Assembly (NCBI GenBank): GCA_027596035.1
Contig: JADGJA010000140.1
Location: 1-37,734, forward strand
Reading direction: 5' to 3'
Source of the DNA: Thoreauomyces humboldtii
Lineage: Eukaryota > Chytridiomycota > Chytridiomycetes > Spizellomycetales > Powellomycetaceae
DNA: 37,734 bases
In this document: positions 1 to 10,700 of the stretch, piece by piece
How the letters are laid out: every line of letters starts with the position of its first letter
Numbering within the stretch: position 1 is the stretch's first letter
Notes under the pieces: model-generated
What the model was told of the DNA's origin: nothing
What the model saw: only the letters and a program-made list of their open reading frames with translations
Database searches by the model: none
Program-made: the position numbers and the translations under genes

Positions 1-27
1 CCCCCACCCCCCACGTGCTTTTTTCAG

Positions 28-812
28 ATCCTCTCCAAGCTCCGAACGACGCACAACCTCCGAGTGGAGATCCGTCAGCTCGCGTTCGGCGATTACGTCG
101 TGTCGAACCGAGTCGCGGTGGAACGAAAGACCCGATCGGACCTGCTCTCGTCCGTGTACTCTCGACGCATCTACGATCAGATGGCGGAACTCAAGGCCAT
201 GTGCGATCAACCCGTGTTGCTCATAGAGACCGAGGGAGGCGGGGACGAGAGCATGGCCGCGGTCAACCAGTACGAAGGGTGCGTCGCTGGATTGTTGAGG
301 TTGGGTGTCATGGTCTTGTTCAGCTCTTCTGCTGGTGAGTTGGTGTGGCGGAAAAGATACATGTTGATGGGAAGGTGCGTACACGACACGTAAAATCTGA
401 CATGTTTTCATCTGTTTAGATGAGACGGCCCAGCTTCTCTACACGCTCGCCGAGAAAGAAGCCTCTGAAGGAGCATCCATGGAGGTTCCCGACCTCTTGC
501 CTGTCGGAGGCAAGAGAGACGACGTCGAGAGGTTTCTGATGAGCATACCGGGTGTGAGCGACGTGACGGCTCTGGCCATCGTCGACGCCCGGTTTCGTTC
601 CGTCAGGGAGTTTATCAATTGGTGAGTTGTGAGTTGTGCTTTGAAATGGCACTTAAAGCTTGGAACTGACGAATCGATCGCATACTTTCCGTTCTACTTT
701 TTGGGTTGCCAGCCCACCGCGGGAGATGGCTGAGAGGGTCAAAGGGTTGAGCGAGTCGAGGGCTAGGGGGATACACGCATTCTTCAAGCGAACTGTAGAA
801 AGAAGTTCGTGA
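28..812 (+). CDS. ERCC4-HhH nuclease, Hef/FANCM type, C-terminal part
   Basis: This is the 3' part of a gene whose 5' end lies outside the window. Exons are 28-334, 420-621 and 713-812; the first follows a TTTTTTCAG acceptor and the last ends in TGA. The product has an ERCC4 nuclease domain with the full GDYVVSNRVAVERKTRSD signature (GDx(n)ERKx3D), so the metal-binding active site looks intact. A helix-hairpin-helix pair follows, with SIPGVS at its start, ending in FKRTVERSS. The spacer segment with SADETAQLLYTLAEKE resembles archaeal Hef and the tail of animal FANCM more than XPF. XPF/Hef/MUS81-family enzymes cut branched DNA at stalled forks or crosslinks. XPF remains the main alternative, because the helicase part that would settle it lies upstream. 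It converges with NAR1. Confidence 0.72.
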
Positions 813-903
813 ACAGAAAGAGTTTCAGCTTTCAGCTTTTTGGTATAACGTATCGCCTTCAACCTCTGTATATTTAAGGTGGTTGATGACCCATGTACAT
901 GCA

Positions 904-925
904 AATAAAATATCAAAAAAATAAA
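904..925 (+). promoter_or_regulatory. Poly(A) signal candidates
   Basis: Two AATAAA hexamers (904-909 and 920-925) lie in an A/T-rich patch about 90-110 bases after the stop of the ERCC4-HhH gene. They are the clearest polyadenylation signals in this convergent 163-base interval. Confidence 0.5.
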
Positions 926-975
926 AAATAGAAGAACAGGGTGGAAAATACGCCGTACGTAGGTGAGGATCAAAA

Positions 976-2619
976 CTACCAGACGACACCCAACCCGTTC
1001 ACATCCGTCTTCTCGATGGCATGGTACTGCGTGTGAAGACGACTCCTTGCCTTCTCCGTGTCCTCCCCACCCAACCACTCGGCGTACAGTACTCCAACCG
1101 CGGCGTTCGACTCTGGCAGCTGCACGCCCGCCGTGTCGGCGACCCACCGATACGCTCTCTCCGTCCTCGCGATCCATTCCCGGGACGCCGCCAAGGTCGT
1201 CTCCTCGGGTTGCGATTGCGGTGCGGACGACGACGATGGCGCTATGACTTGTGGGGACGAGACTTTGAGTTGTCCGCCACCGTTGATGCATCCCGACGGA
1301 CATGCCATGATCTCGACGTAGTCGTAAGACGAGGAAGCCGTCGCTGCGGTTCGACCTCGTCTCCGAGTTGCGGCCGACGCGGATGGATTGATCTTCCTCA
1401 CCAGGTTCTGGATGTTCCTGAACCCGTAGGCCACGGCGAAGCGAAGGACGGGGGTCGTCCTGTCGGACGGTAGGAAGAGGAGGTATTCCGTGAAATCCGA
1501 GTTCCTCCCGGGTCTGATCTCCACGCCGTTCGAACCGGACGCCACGTCGTCGAGGGAGAGCGACACGTCGAAGAGGGCGTGGGCCGCGTACCGGAGGATG
1601 TAGGACAGGTAGCCACCGGAGGAGGATCCCTCCGTTCCAGCGAGCATGGGGATGCCGTAGTAGGGTGTCGCTGCCACGGCCTTCGTGAACAGACTGTCGA
1701 TGTCGAGGGATTCGGGTCCCAGGACGTTGACGCCCTGTTCAGCGAACATGCGTTCAACCTCGCCGGTGGTGATGACGCAGTCCACGTCCCGCGTGGCGTA
1801 AACGTCGTCGTAGAAATCCTGACGGGAGGCCTCCAGCTTCTTGTCGTAGCAGGGCATGACCGATACGTGGTACACCTTGTCTGGCGGTTGACCGAGGCTC
1901 GGACCCAGGTAGTCCTTGACGATGGAACCCATGATCTGCTGGGGAGACTTGGTTGAATCGATGTACGGAAGGATGTAGTCGTGCGTCTTCTCGGCGTAGC
2001 AGATCCATCCAGGACACGAGCTAGCGAGCATCGGCAGCACCGGTCCCTTCTTCGGCGTCCCTGGCATTGGAATCTGCGTGCCGTGATGCATCCTGTATCG
2101 CCTTACAAACTCCTTCGCGCTCTCCAGCAAAGCCATGTCCCGAGAGAACGCCACGTCGAACACATGGTGAACACCCAGGAACGTCTTGAAGAACCAAAGC
2201 AACCGCTTGTGCACGTCCAGAGGCGTCAGGTCGTACTTGGCCGCCAGAGAAGCTCTGGACTGGGGAGCGACGGACACGACCACCATCTCCACGTCCTGCT
2301 GCCTCCCTTCGGCCAAAGCGAGCTTGTTGCTCTCCAAGACAGCATAGAGCTCCTTTTGACTTTGTAGAGTGATGAGGACGCTCTCGGCCGACGTGATGCA
2401 GCCGCTGCATGCGAGACAGTCGTTGAGAGATATGGTGGCGGGTTCCAGTTTGGTCTCCAGTCCGTCGTCCTGGGAGACCTCGTAGTACCCTCCGGTGTCG
2501 TCCACCCTGATCTGCGAGTCGTCATGCGTGCGTTTTATCTCTACTGGCTTTATGCAGGCTTGGGAGGGAGTAATGTAGTCGTTGAGGTCCGTGAGGAGGA
2601 CGGCGCCTGAGAAAGCCAT
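976..2619 (-). CDS. NAR1: Cytosolic Fe-S cluster assembly factor NAR1 (iron-only hydrogenase-like)
   Basis: Single exon, 547 aa, about the usual length for NAR1/NARFL. NAR1 passes [4Fe-4S] clusters from the Cfd1-Nbp35 scaffold to the Cia1 targeting complex in the cytosol. The N-terminal cluster ligands are Cys22 (in PSQACIKP) and Cys68, Cys71 and Cys74 (in NDCLACSGC). The hydrogenase-like cluster ligands are Cys202 (SCPGW), Cys257 (MPCYDKK) and Cys440/Cys444 (CPSGCINGGGQ). The protein ends in Trp, as NAR1 proteins commonly do; a C-terminal aromatic residue is part of the CIA-targeting tail. A low-complexity Ser/Ala/Arg stretch (about residues 412-432) is inserted before the last ligand pair. 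The start is the only ATG that gives the conserved MAFSGAVLLTDLNDYI beginning. It is divergent from the small gene at 2873. Confidence 0.95.
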   Translation of the reverse strand: MAFSGAVLLTDLNDYITPSQACIKPVEIKRTHDDSQIRVDDTGGYYEVSQDDGLETKLEPATISLNDCLACSGCITSAESVLITLQSQKELYAVLESNKLALAEGRQQDVEMVVVSVAPQSRASLAAKYDLTPLDVHKRLLWFFKTFLGVHHVFDVAFSRDMALLESAKEFVRRYRMHHGTQIPMPGTPKKGPVLPMLASSCPGWICYAEKTHDYILPYIDSTKSPQQIMGSIVKDYLGPSLGQPPDKVYHVSVMPCYDKKLEASRQDFYDDVYATRDVDCVITTGEVERMFAEQGVNVLGPESLDIDSLFTKAVAATPYYGIPMLAGTEGSSSGGYLSYILRYAAHALFDVSLSLDDVASGSNGVEIRPGRNSDFTEYLLFLPSDRTTPVLRFAVAYGFRNIQNLVRKINPSASAATRRRGRTAATASSSYDYVEIMACPSGCINGGGQLKVSSPQVIAPSSSSAPQSQPEETTLAASREWIARTERAYRWVADTAGVQLPESNAAVGVLYAEWLGGEDTEKARSRLHTQYHAIEKTDVNGLGVVW

Positions 2620-2872
2620 GGGAGGTGGAGCTGCGACTCAAAAAAGAGACTGGCGTTACGAGTCCAGGCTGTAGTCGGTAGGTGTGATGCGGTATCGTTC
2701 ACGACTGGCTGGATTGCCCAGGATATGTCTGGTACAGTAGTTGGTAGTTGGTAGTTGGAGGGACGTAGTGTTTGAGGGTCGGTGTCGGTTGTTCTATTGA
2801 GACTGTGAGTGAAGAAGGTACGAAGGCATCGAATAAGGTTACGTAAGCCATGTGGGCGATGAGGACTTAATA

Positions 2873-3373
2873 ATGACTAGCAAAGGTATTCATGAATATG
2901 CACCGTCATGTTGTGAGAGGACATTAACTAGGAAGCTCGCCATGATCATGCAAACAGAAGAATCCTTCGGGTTTGAAGTGCTGGAGGACAAGGCCAACGT
3001 GTACCTCGAGCTACCTGAGTTTGCCAAGCATTTCGACATGCGGAAGACCATTCCTTTGGGCCGTAGATGGTTGGAAGACATGCTGATTGGGCGATACACC
3101 GATGATGGACGGCTTCTTGGGATTCAGATCTCCCGGCATCTGGTCCCAGGAAACACAACGCCAAAAGTCGTGCTCAACAAGGCAGGGACAGTCATCGGCT
3201 TCGTTTGGTTGGCTGTTCACGGCAACAAGGACGTTGTGAGAGAACCGATCCCGGTGGAGATCGAGAGCAGAGGAGGGAAGGGGGTTCGCATCGAGATGTA
3301 CTCGCGGAAGGACGATTCGGACACCGTCTACCTGGGCGAACTCCACATTCAGCGCCACGTGTTCAGGATCTGA
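2873..3373 (+). CDS. Hypothetical protein, about 166 aa
   Basis: The open frame runs from an ATG at 2873 to TGA at 3371-3373. The next ATGs (2941, 2947) would remove about 23 residues. I do not recognise a family. The protein looks globular, with mixed charge, no low complexity, no signal peptide and no membrane segment. The middle holds a Leu/Arg-rich helix-like part (PLGRRWLEDMLIGRY), and the second half alternates hydrophobic and charged residues as in a beta sheet, ending in GELHIQRHVFRI. Third-position GC bias and the lack of stops over 500 bases support coding. An unseen 5' exon is possible. NAR1 lies divergently 250 bases upstream. Confidence 0.6.
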   Translation: MTSKGIHEYAPSCCERTLTRKLAMIMQTEESFGFEVLEDKANVYLELPEFAKHFDMRKTIPLGRRWLEDMLIGRYTDDGRLLGIQISRHLVPGNTTPKVVLNKAGTVIGFVWLAVHGNKDVVREPIPVEIESRGGKGVRIEMYSRKDDSDTVYLGELHIQRHVFRI

Positions 3374-3375
3374 GG

Positions 3376-4154
3376 GACCTGACATTATTGGCCATCATTA
3401 TGAATACACCGTTGCTCGGATGTGTCTTGTGTCGCGAGCGGTGAAAGTCAGTCACGTCTGCAAGAGTCCTTGTGCGGCTTCGTTGAAGGAAAACTGTACG
3501 GGCGAACCGACGTACAGAACCGAGCCTTCTTCGCCATACGCTTTTGTGCTTGTGAAAATGCCCCAGCTACGAGAAGCGCGTGAACGACTTCGTACATTCG
3601 TACTTGCCCCTCCCAGGGCCAGGCACCCTAATTGAACCACCCTCGTCAGATTGAACCACCCTGGGTCACAAAGAAAGGTTGTGATTAAGGGTTGCGATTG
3701 GCTTCCCTTCCTTGCTCCATCACAGCGTTACGGCACAATGCAGTATGCGAGCAAGACGAGATGAAAGAAGAGCAACCACGCCGAGCGATCCGGTGGCCAT
3801 ATCCCACTCCGACCGCCCCACCCATCCAGTAATCGAGCCTATCAGCACTAAAGCATGGTCCAATACGGTAAGAAAGTAATGTGATTGCAGCGACAAAGGA
3901 TGCTCAGAGCCAGTCCAGCAGGCAAAAGCTTATCGGGTGTGTCGTGGATGGTATAAAATGTTAAGTGCTAAGGTACGCCAGGAATTGGAATGAGAGTGAG
4001 TGTTTGTGGGGGGAAGAAAGTTCTAGTGTTCTATCTATGGAATATAAAAGGTATGGCTGACAGAGATCCAAGCGGCGATTCGTTATCCGGCGTCAACGCT
4101 GGACATGCTTTGCAACATTGCGCTGTCGAGAGTCGGTAGGATGACGATGGGGAT
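3376..4154. other. Intergenic region between convergent genes
   Basis: I see no supportable gene here. A 72-codon frame at 3420-3635 has no recognisable features. The stretch holds a short direct repeat (3631-3662) and presumably the 3' ends of the orphan gene (+) and the PH-domain gene (-). Confidence 0.5.
3631..3662. repeat. Short direct repeat
   Basis: ATTGAACCACCCT occurs at 3631-3643 and again at 3650-3662, a period of 19 bases. Confidence 0.8.
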
Positions 4155-7100
4155 CTACCTTAGGCAGACGAGCATGTGCTTGACCAGCATGCTGAGCTCC
4201 ACGACCTCGACGTCCGCGTTGGACATGTCGTCGTTCAGGCGAGCAGCCGGGTCCCACCTGGAGGCGATGAGCTCCCAGTCGTCGGCTACCGACAGCACCG
4301 CGGGGTACCGAGGGATGATCTTGCTGACAGAGTCCAAGAGGGACGGAATGGAAGCGGTGAGGTAGTGACGGATGATGCGGGCGGAGGGTCTTCGATGGGT
4401 TCCGGCCATGACCGACATTCCACTGACCCCTGGTGCAGGTCGCGGAACGTGCTTTTCGTCCATGAACTCGCCGCGGATGTGCGCGATGAGGCGGAGGATG
4501 GATTCGAGGTCCGCGACGAGCGGGTCTGGCAGTTTCTTTGCCGGTTCGCGGTGGGACGAGGACGACGCGGGTTCCGTGGGTTTGACGGATGAACTAGGGT
4601 TGCTCAACGCTGATGGCGCAACATCTTCTGCGGCGGGGACACGATGAAGCACGCTGAGTTCGCGTTCGATGTCGTTGACCGAGACCGGTGCGACAGGGGC
4701 GCCACCAGGGACCGTTGCGGACGCCGAAGGAGCCCGGGACTTGGGATCGGCGTGGTATTCGCTGACCAGCGTAGACTCGGTATGCGCCACAGTCGACATG
4801 CTTCCACGCGTGATCAGATCCGGTCTCTGCACAACGTTTTTGAACGACGAAGGGTGGTCGTCTGGAAGGGCGTTCAGATCCGGTGCTCCCGGGGGGCGGA
4901 ACAGGAGACTGCTTCTACGGCTGGAAGAGCCCCGACGATTGATGAGCTGCTGCATAGCCTCCCCGGTGAGCTGAGGCTCAGGGGATGGAGGAGGATGAGG
5001 GCTTGCAACCTGTTCCGCGTCTGGGACCGCCATCGTGATTTCCCCTTCAGCTTCAGCGATGCCCCGGTCCACCTTCGGATCCTTTCCTTGCAACTCTCGG
5101 ACGCATCGCTGCCATGCCGCGGACTTCTCCAGGAACTTCTTTGTACGCTCATTGTTTTCCTCGGGCGTAGGCGGCATGAGGCTCCGATGCTCTTCCTCCA
5201 TCGAGTCTCGCCGAATGTCATCAATCTCCATACTGAATCGACTGAGTAGGTATGTCCAGCGTCGGAAATCATCTGCGGTCGGTGCACAGAGTGTATAATC
5301 GCGGAACTTTGTGCGAATAATGAAAGTGCGCGATTTTTTGGCGTTAGGCGTAGGCGAAGGTTGTTGAACCACAGAGCGGACAGAAAGAATGGATGAAGTC
5401 GGGATAGTAAACTATGGCAAAGTGGTCGTTAGGGTCAATGCGGTTAGGCGCAAGTTGCGGACAAATAGCGAGACACATACCTTGGGAAGGAAAAAGACTT
5501 TGCTCTTAGCAATGGGATTGCCAGCTTCGTCAGCTTCCGAGAGCAGCGTATTTGGGATTGCATGAATCGGAGGTGTGGGATAGTGCAATCGAACGGCTTG
5601 CGCGAAATCGTCTCCGTCTCGGAGAAGCTGCCTAGTATCGCATTGAGATAGATCGCCCATCGCAGGCAATGGAACGGGTTTTGGAGACAGGCACACAAGC
5701 ATGATGCCATCACACCGGAACAGGCGCGTCTGGAAGCTGTTGTGCCTGTTCTGTTTTTGCAGGAATCCCGAAAAGATCTTGGTCTGGAACGGCATCTGCG
5801 AGAAGCGGGGGTATTTGGAGACGATCGATGCGGTCGGCGGATGAGCGCCCTCCGGACGCCCCCAGTTGCTCTGAGACGCGGCATCAGGACTGTAGAGATC
5901 GCGGGCTGGGAAGGTTGGCTCTGCGGCTGGGGCAGCGCGATTTCGCCCATTGTGTATTCCGTCAGAAGAACCGTTCGAATGGGAAAATGACTGGTTGCTG
6001 GAGGCGGCATCCTTTCCAAGCGCGGCTGGCGCCTTGGGAGCCGGCGGTGCCTCTGTCGGGACGCCGGCGCCGCCGTAGAGATGGTACTGCATGGCATCAA
6101 AGCTGTCATCGTAATCGGAATCGTCCGACGCCGGGTGCAATTCCTGTGCTGACAAGGTGGACTCGGAGCTTGGACCGCCTTCGCTGGTTTCGTATTCTCC
6201 ATCAGCTTCATCAGCGGTGTCTTCCATGGCAACACTCGGCGTTGCCGACTGGCTGCCGGCAGCCTGTCCGACATCACTGACAGAGTTACGAGAAGAAAGG
6301 GGAAGACCTTCAGGTTCAGTGTTCCACATGTTGAGAGTAGGCGATGCGTGCAGTTCCACGGTGGGAATGCCGAGATCGGTTGGCGGTTCGAACTTTCCAG
6401 AGTTCTTTCGCGGCGGTGGTCGGAGAGAGATACCAGCAGGCGGCGATTCGGACCGCTTCGAGATCGATGCGGGGCGGCCCATGGCTGCGGCGACAGCGCC
6501 GAGAGTTCGAGCTTCTTTCTCTCTACCTTCGTGCGTGCTCGAATGCACCGATGCAGCGTCAGAAAGAGCTGGGGAAGGGGATCCAAGAGCACTCAACCGG
6601 ACACCGCCTCCGACCGAACGCTTCGGAGAGTTCGTAGCGTTGTTTCCCAGCATACCCAAGAAACTCTCCTGGGAATACTTGCTCTTAACGGACTGTGCGG
6701 GTGATGAGCGTGCGACGCTCGGAGCATCGGACCTCACGCTCTGCTGGGCAGAGAGACGCCACTGCTGTGGATTGTTTGCCCGCTGGTTCTGGTTGTGGCC
6801 CGGAGAGGCGGGAGGAGTCAAACCTAGGCCTGTGGGTTGAATCTTCTGCGGGGGTCCCGCTGAGCGAGCAGCACTGGCATTCACATTCGCCGAAAGCAAG
6901 CGAAGCGATGTTGTTCGGGAGGCGTGAATGGCTGAAGGAGGCTCGTCGTTTTGTGGACGCTGCTGGACGGACCGGTTGTCCACCTATACACACCCGCGCA
7001 TTCCAGAGTGAGCGATCGCCCGCTGGCGGAGTTTGGATCGTAAGATCACGCGCCCCGAGGACATACCTGCAGTAGCTGAGGAATGGAAGATCCGCCATCC

Positions 7101-7192
7101 ATCTCAGTGTATATCCCTGTGCCGCGGTTGGCGTATTGAGCGTGGGAGTGGTGCTGGTGGGAAGGTGGGAGCGGCGGTGCGTATTGCGACAT
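4155..7192 (-). CDS. PH domain-containing protein, about 961 aa
   Basis: Three exons in transcript order: 7192-7067, 6983-5481 and 5411-4155. Introns are 83 and 69 bases, with GTATGT donors and TATAG/CATAG acceptors, all in phase 0. The start is the first true ATG (MSQYAPPLPPSHQHH). Residues 1-440 are disordered, rich in Ser, Pro, Ala and Gln. A pleckstrin-homology domain follows at about 444-595. It begins KIFSGFLQKQNRHNSFQTR, is interrupted by a long variable loop and the second intron, and ends DFRRWTYLLSR with the Trp of the final PH helix. The C-terminal 360 residues are again mostly disordered, with a short conserved-looking helical end. PH domains bind phosphoinositides or proteins, so a membrane-adaptor or signalling role is inferred; no enzyme domain is seen. 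The last codons (CTAAGGTAG) could hide a further donor site. Confidence 0.8.
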
Positions 7193-7730
7193 GACGGAGA
7201 AGGGTACCCGCTGATGCTGCCTGGCTGCCAACAGGTAAAGGGATCCTCTCCGACGCTTCTATGAACTGTACCCCTGAGAACGACAAGCGTTGCTGCCGGT
7301 GCTGGTTGCCTTGTGTATCTATCTATTATGCGATGGAAAGAGGGGAAAGGAAGGACGAGGGGATGGGTGGGCGCCCTTTGAGCCTTTGCCCCTTTGCCCG
7401 TCCTCTGCTCTGCTCTGCCGAAAAAAGGGACCCGATGAGGCAGGCCGCTTTCCTCCCTTCCTTCTCCCCCTCTTTCCCTTGAATGTTGAATTGTGCTATG
7501 GCCACTACTCGCACACTCTCTGACGTTGACTGTGCTACAGCACTACATTGTCGGGTACTACTAGAGGACCTTCCCTTACCTAAGCAACTCCGTCCATTTG
7601 GAAAGTACATGTACAGTACTCGTTCAAGAAGGATCCGCTGTATTTTTGTATATAGGGTGGCAACGGCACAGGACGAGCTGTATGGATGGATGCTAGAGGA
7701 AGGGTGTACGCCGCATATCCTAAGTACAAG
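7193..7730. other. Intergenic region, promoter of the PH gene
   Basis: There is no supportable gene. The stretch is the 3' flank of the helicase gene and the 5' flank of the PH gene, both on the minus strand. It is CT-rich on the plus strand (about 7380-7482). It contains a GTACATGTAC palindrome (7605-7614) nested in an AGTAC...GTACT inverted repeat (7604-7620). Confidence 0.45.
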
Positions 7731-10700
7731 CTACTCGAAATCCAGTACGGCGAACCGAGACAAGGACGTCGATATAGGCTTTTCAGGCGCCGTGACTCCC
7801 GGTACGCAGAGTTCAGCCCGCCACTCGTCTTCGTCCTGCGCTGCCCACGTCGCTCTCTCCTCCTCCTTCCCTTCCCTGTCCGTCCCTGCCGTCGCTTCCG
7901 TGACCTCCCTCGGTCTTTCGTGCTTCGGCTCCTCGGGTATCGGTTCTGGCAGATCGTCGTCGTCGTCGTCGCCTGACGAGAACGTGTACGAGGACAGCGA
8001 CCAGGTCGACTCCTCGTCCAGCAGCCAGCGGGAGTAGTCGTCCAGTTTGCTCTCCTCGGGAATGGAGCCATACGTCCGAGTCGGCATGGCGGGCGGCGGC
8101 TCCTTCCGGTCCAGCTGAGCGACACCAAGGCGGGGAACGTGAAGGCCGAGACGTGCATGCGAGGCACATCCGCTGATGGACCGGGCGCTGTCATCGTTGG
8201 GCGCGTCGGTAGGGGTTGCTCCTTTATGGGCATGTTGCTGGGCAGCACGGACGTTGCCTCTTTATTCTTGACAGCAGGAGCAGATACAGGAATCTTGTTG
8301 CGACGCTTTCCACCCCGTCGGCCACGCCTATGCGCTCTTTTGCTGATGGCATCCGATTCGCGAGCTGGCCTGGTGCAGCTGTCCGCTTCCAGGTCGTCCG
8401 AATCTTCCGATGATATAGATGCAATATCGTCCCAACGATCCAGGTATCCAGGAGATGACGTGACTTCTTTGCTCCCAATAGGAGTAGGCAGAAGGCCGTG
8501 TAGGCGACTTGGCATCTTTCCTTTGACGTAGATTGGCAGCGATGGCCGCGAAGGAAGCCCCGGCGGAGGAGAAGGAATTAGATCCCGCGACGAGGATCGG
8601 ACGGAAGGCTCGATGGGCGCTGCCGGCATGCGAACTGCCGAAGGGATCAAAAGCGGCGGCGGTTTCGCTCTCCAATTCGCCCGACTCGAATCGCCTTCCT
8701 TGGTAGATCCTTTGAGCGCAAGTCCTGGACATTTGGCGACGGCAGCAATAGCCGCAGCTTGATCGGCTTCCTTCTTCCGTTGTTCCATCTTCCGAGTGCG
8801 TGGGGTCTTCTGCTTAATCCAACCAGAATCAGAGGAACTTTGTTCTGCAGCGGGTGCTCCAGCTGAGGCTCGAATGCTTCCGACGATGCGAGGCGGCTGC
8901 GATATGGCCATGCTGTGCCCATTCAGCATGCTCTCGACTTTCTTCTTTGTGGTGACTGCCTTGTCCTTCACGACCCACAAAGCTCCAGGGATTTGCTCCG
9001 GAAATGAACGTCGCTCAAAACTGAGTGCGGCAGACCCATCAAGAAGGCTCGCGGCGCTCTGAACGTGGATAGTGGCGGCAAAGTAGTTGATAAGTTTTCC
9101 GAGCAGAGTTCTCTCTCCCTCGCCGCTTGAAAAGAATCGCATGCGGGCGACAATGATCAAGCGTTCCTTGCACCGGGTCAAAGCGACGTTCATCCGCCGT
9201 GTTTTGGCCAAGAACCCGACGTGGTGTGTGCGAACAGCCGAAAATAGAATCACATCAGACTCTTGTCCTTGAACAGTGTCGACGGTATGCACGCGCTCAT
9301 CGGCCAGGTCATCCCTGACATCGAGGTGCTTGCCGAGACGATGAAGCGCCCGAATGCGCTCTCTAAGACGTGTAGAGATTAGGCCTTTTTGTCGGACGTA
9401 AGGCACAACGATGAGAAAGTTGTGGTGTAAGAAGTGCTTTTCGACAAGGTAGATTACTGCATCAGCCTCCATGTGGTTCACCCAGCCAGTACCGGCAGAT
9501 TCTTCGCCTGGACCTTCGACATTGATGAGCGCCACAGATGATTCCTCTCGGGGAGGCTTGTTCGAGACCAACCGGCAGTCATAAACAGCGTCAGAGATAA
9601 ACTTCCCCAGGTCCGCAGGCATGCGATACTGGCAGTTTAGAAGGATATCACTACAGGAGTAGAGTTAAGAGCATTGCAAATGCGGTCATCTGGTCTTCCT
9701 CTACTCACCTCTCATGATTCTCATATATACTCGACACGGATTTTGAGATGTCGTTACCATAAGGAGCGAGCTGGTGCGGATCCCCTACTGCAGATATCCG
9801 CTTGAGCGAGGTGTAGTACATATCTATGATATGCGGGAGATGCGAGAGAGAAAGCTTGACAACAAGTTAGAAAGAGTTTCCAACTCGTACGGGTGGCGAA
9901 TAGCTCTGGGCTCGCAACGCCTCACCTGAGATGCCTCATCGATCACAAGATGAGACAGTTTCCGGGTGTGGAAGAGTGGAATGAGGTTCGGATTGCTTAG
10001 CTGAGCTATCGAGCAGAGGACAACAGTACGCGGTCCGATCAAAGCCTCGTTGCGGCCAGCTCTGTCAGCAGCCATGTGCGTAGTTTGTATCACATGATCA
10101 TTCAAGTGCAAGTATGCGGCCTCGTGCCATTCAACGAAGTAGTTATCGGAAACCAAGATCTTGAAGTCCATAACTCCTCGTGCGAAGAGTTTTTCAGCTA
10201 GGTTCCTCGTGGCAGCGTTCGTCTGCGAAGTCAGCACAAAAAAGTCTTTGGAGGTGGCTATACCTTCGGCTACGGCGGCGGTAATGGCGTGGGTCTTTCC
10301 CGCGCCTGGAGGTCCATGCACGAGAGTAAGTCGACTTGGTCCAGTCAGCATCAATCGCACGGCCTCTTCTTGAGATGGATTCAACGAGTACTTGTTCAGC
10401 GATCCGAGTATTTGCTCTACCGGTGAAGCCGGCGCCTCATCAGAACTGTTGCTGCCGAATATAGCTCGATACAGGGGCAGCCGCATCGGATTTTTGGCGC
10501 CGTGCAGCACCATCTGGGGGTATCTAGCTCGAGCACATTCATCATATTTGCGGAAGTTGTACTGCTCTGTTACCACGATCGAGTTAATCTTCGCGTCTTC
10601 TGGGAGTTCTTCTCTGAGTTTAACGACTATGCCAAAGAAGAAAGTCGGGTTCAGCAGAGTTATGGTTGAAGACCGACCACACAAACTTACTTTTAGTCCG

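Noticed and set aside
653..1303. 216-codon minus frame and several plus frames opposite NAR1
   Set aside because: They overlap the well-supported NAR1 and ERCC4-HhH exons and show no family features.
3420..3635. 71-codon plus frame downstream of the orphan gene
   Set aside because: It is short, with no recognisable feature and an overlapping minus frame of equal quality.
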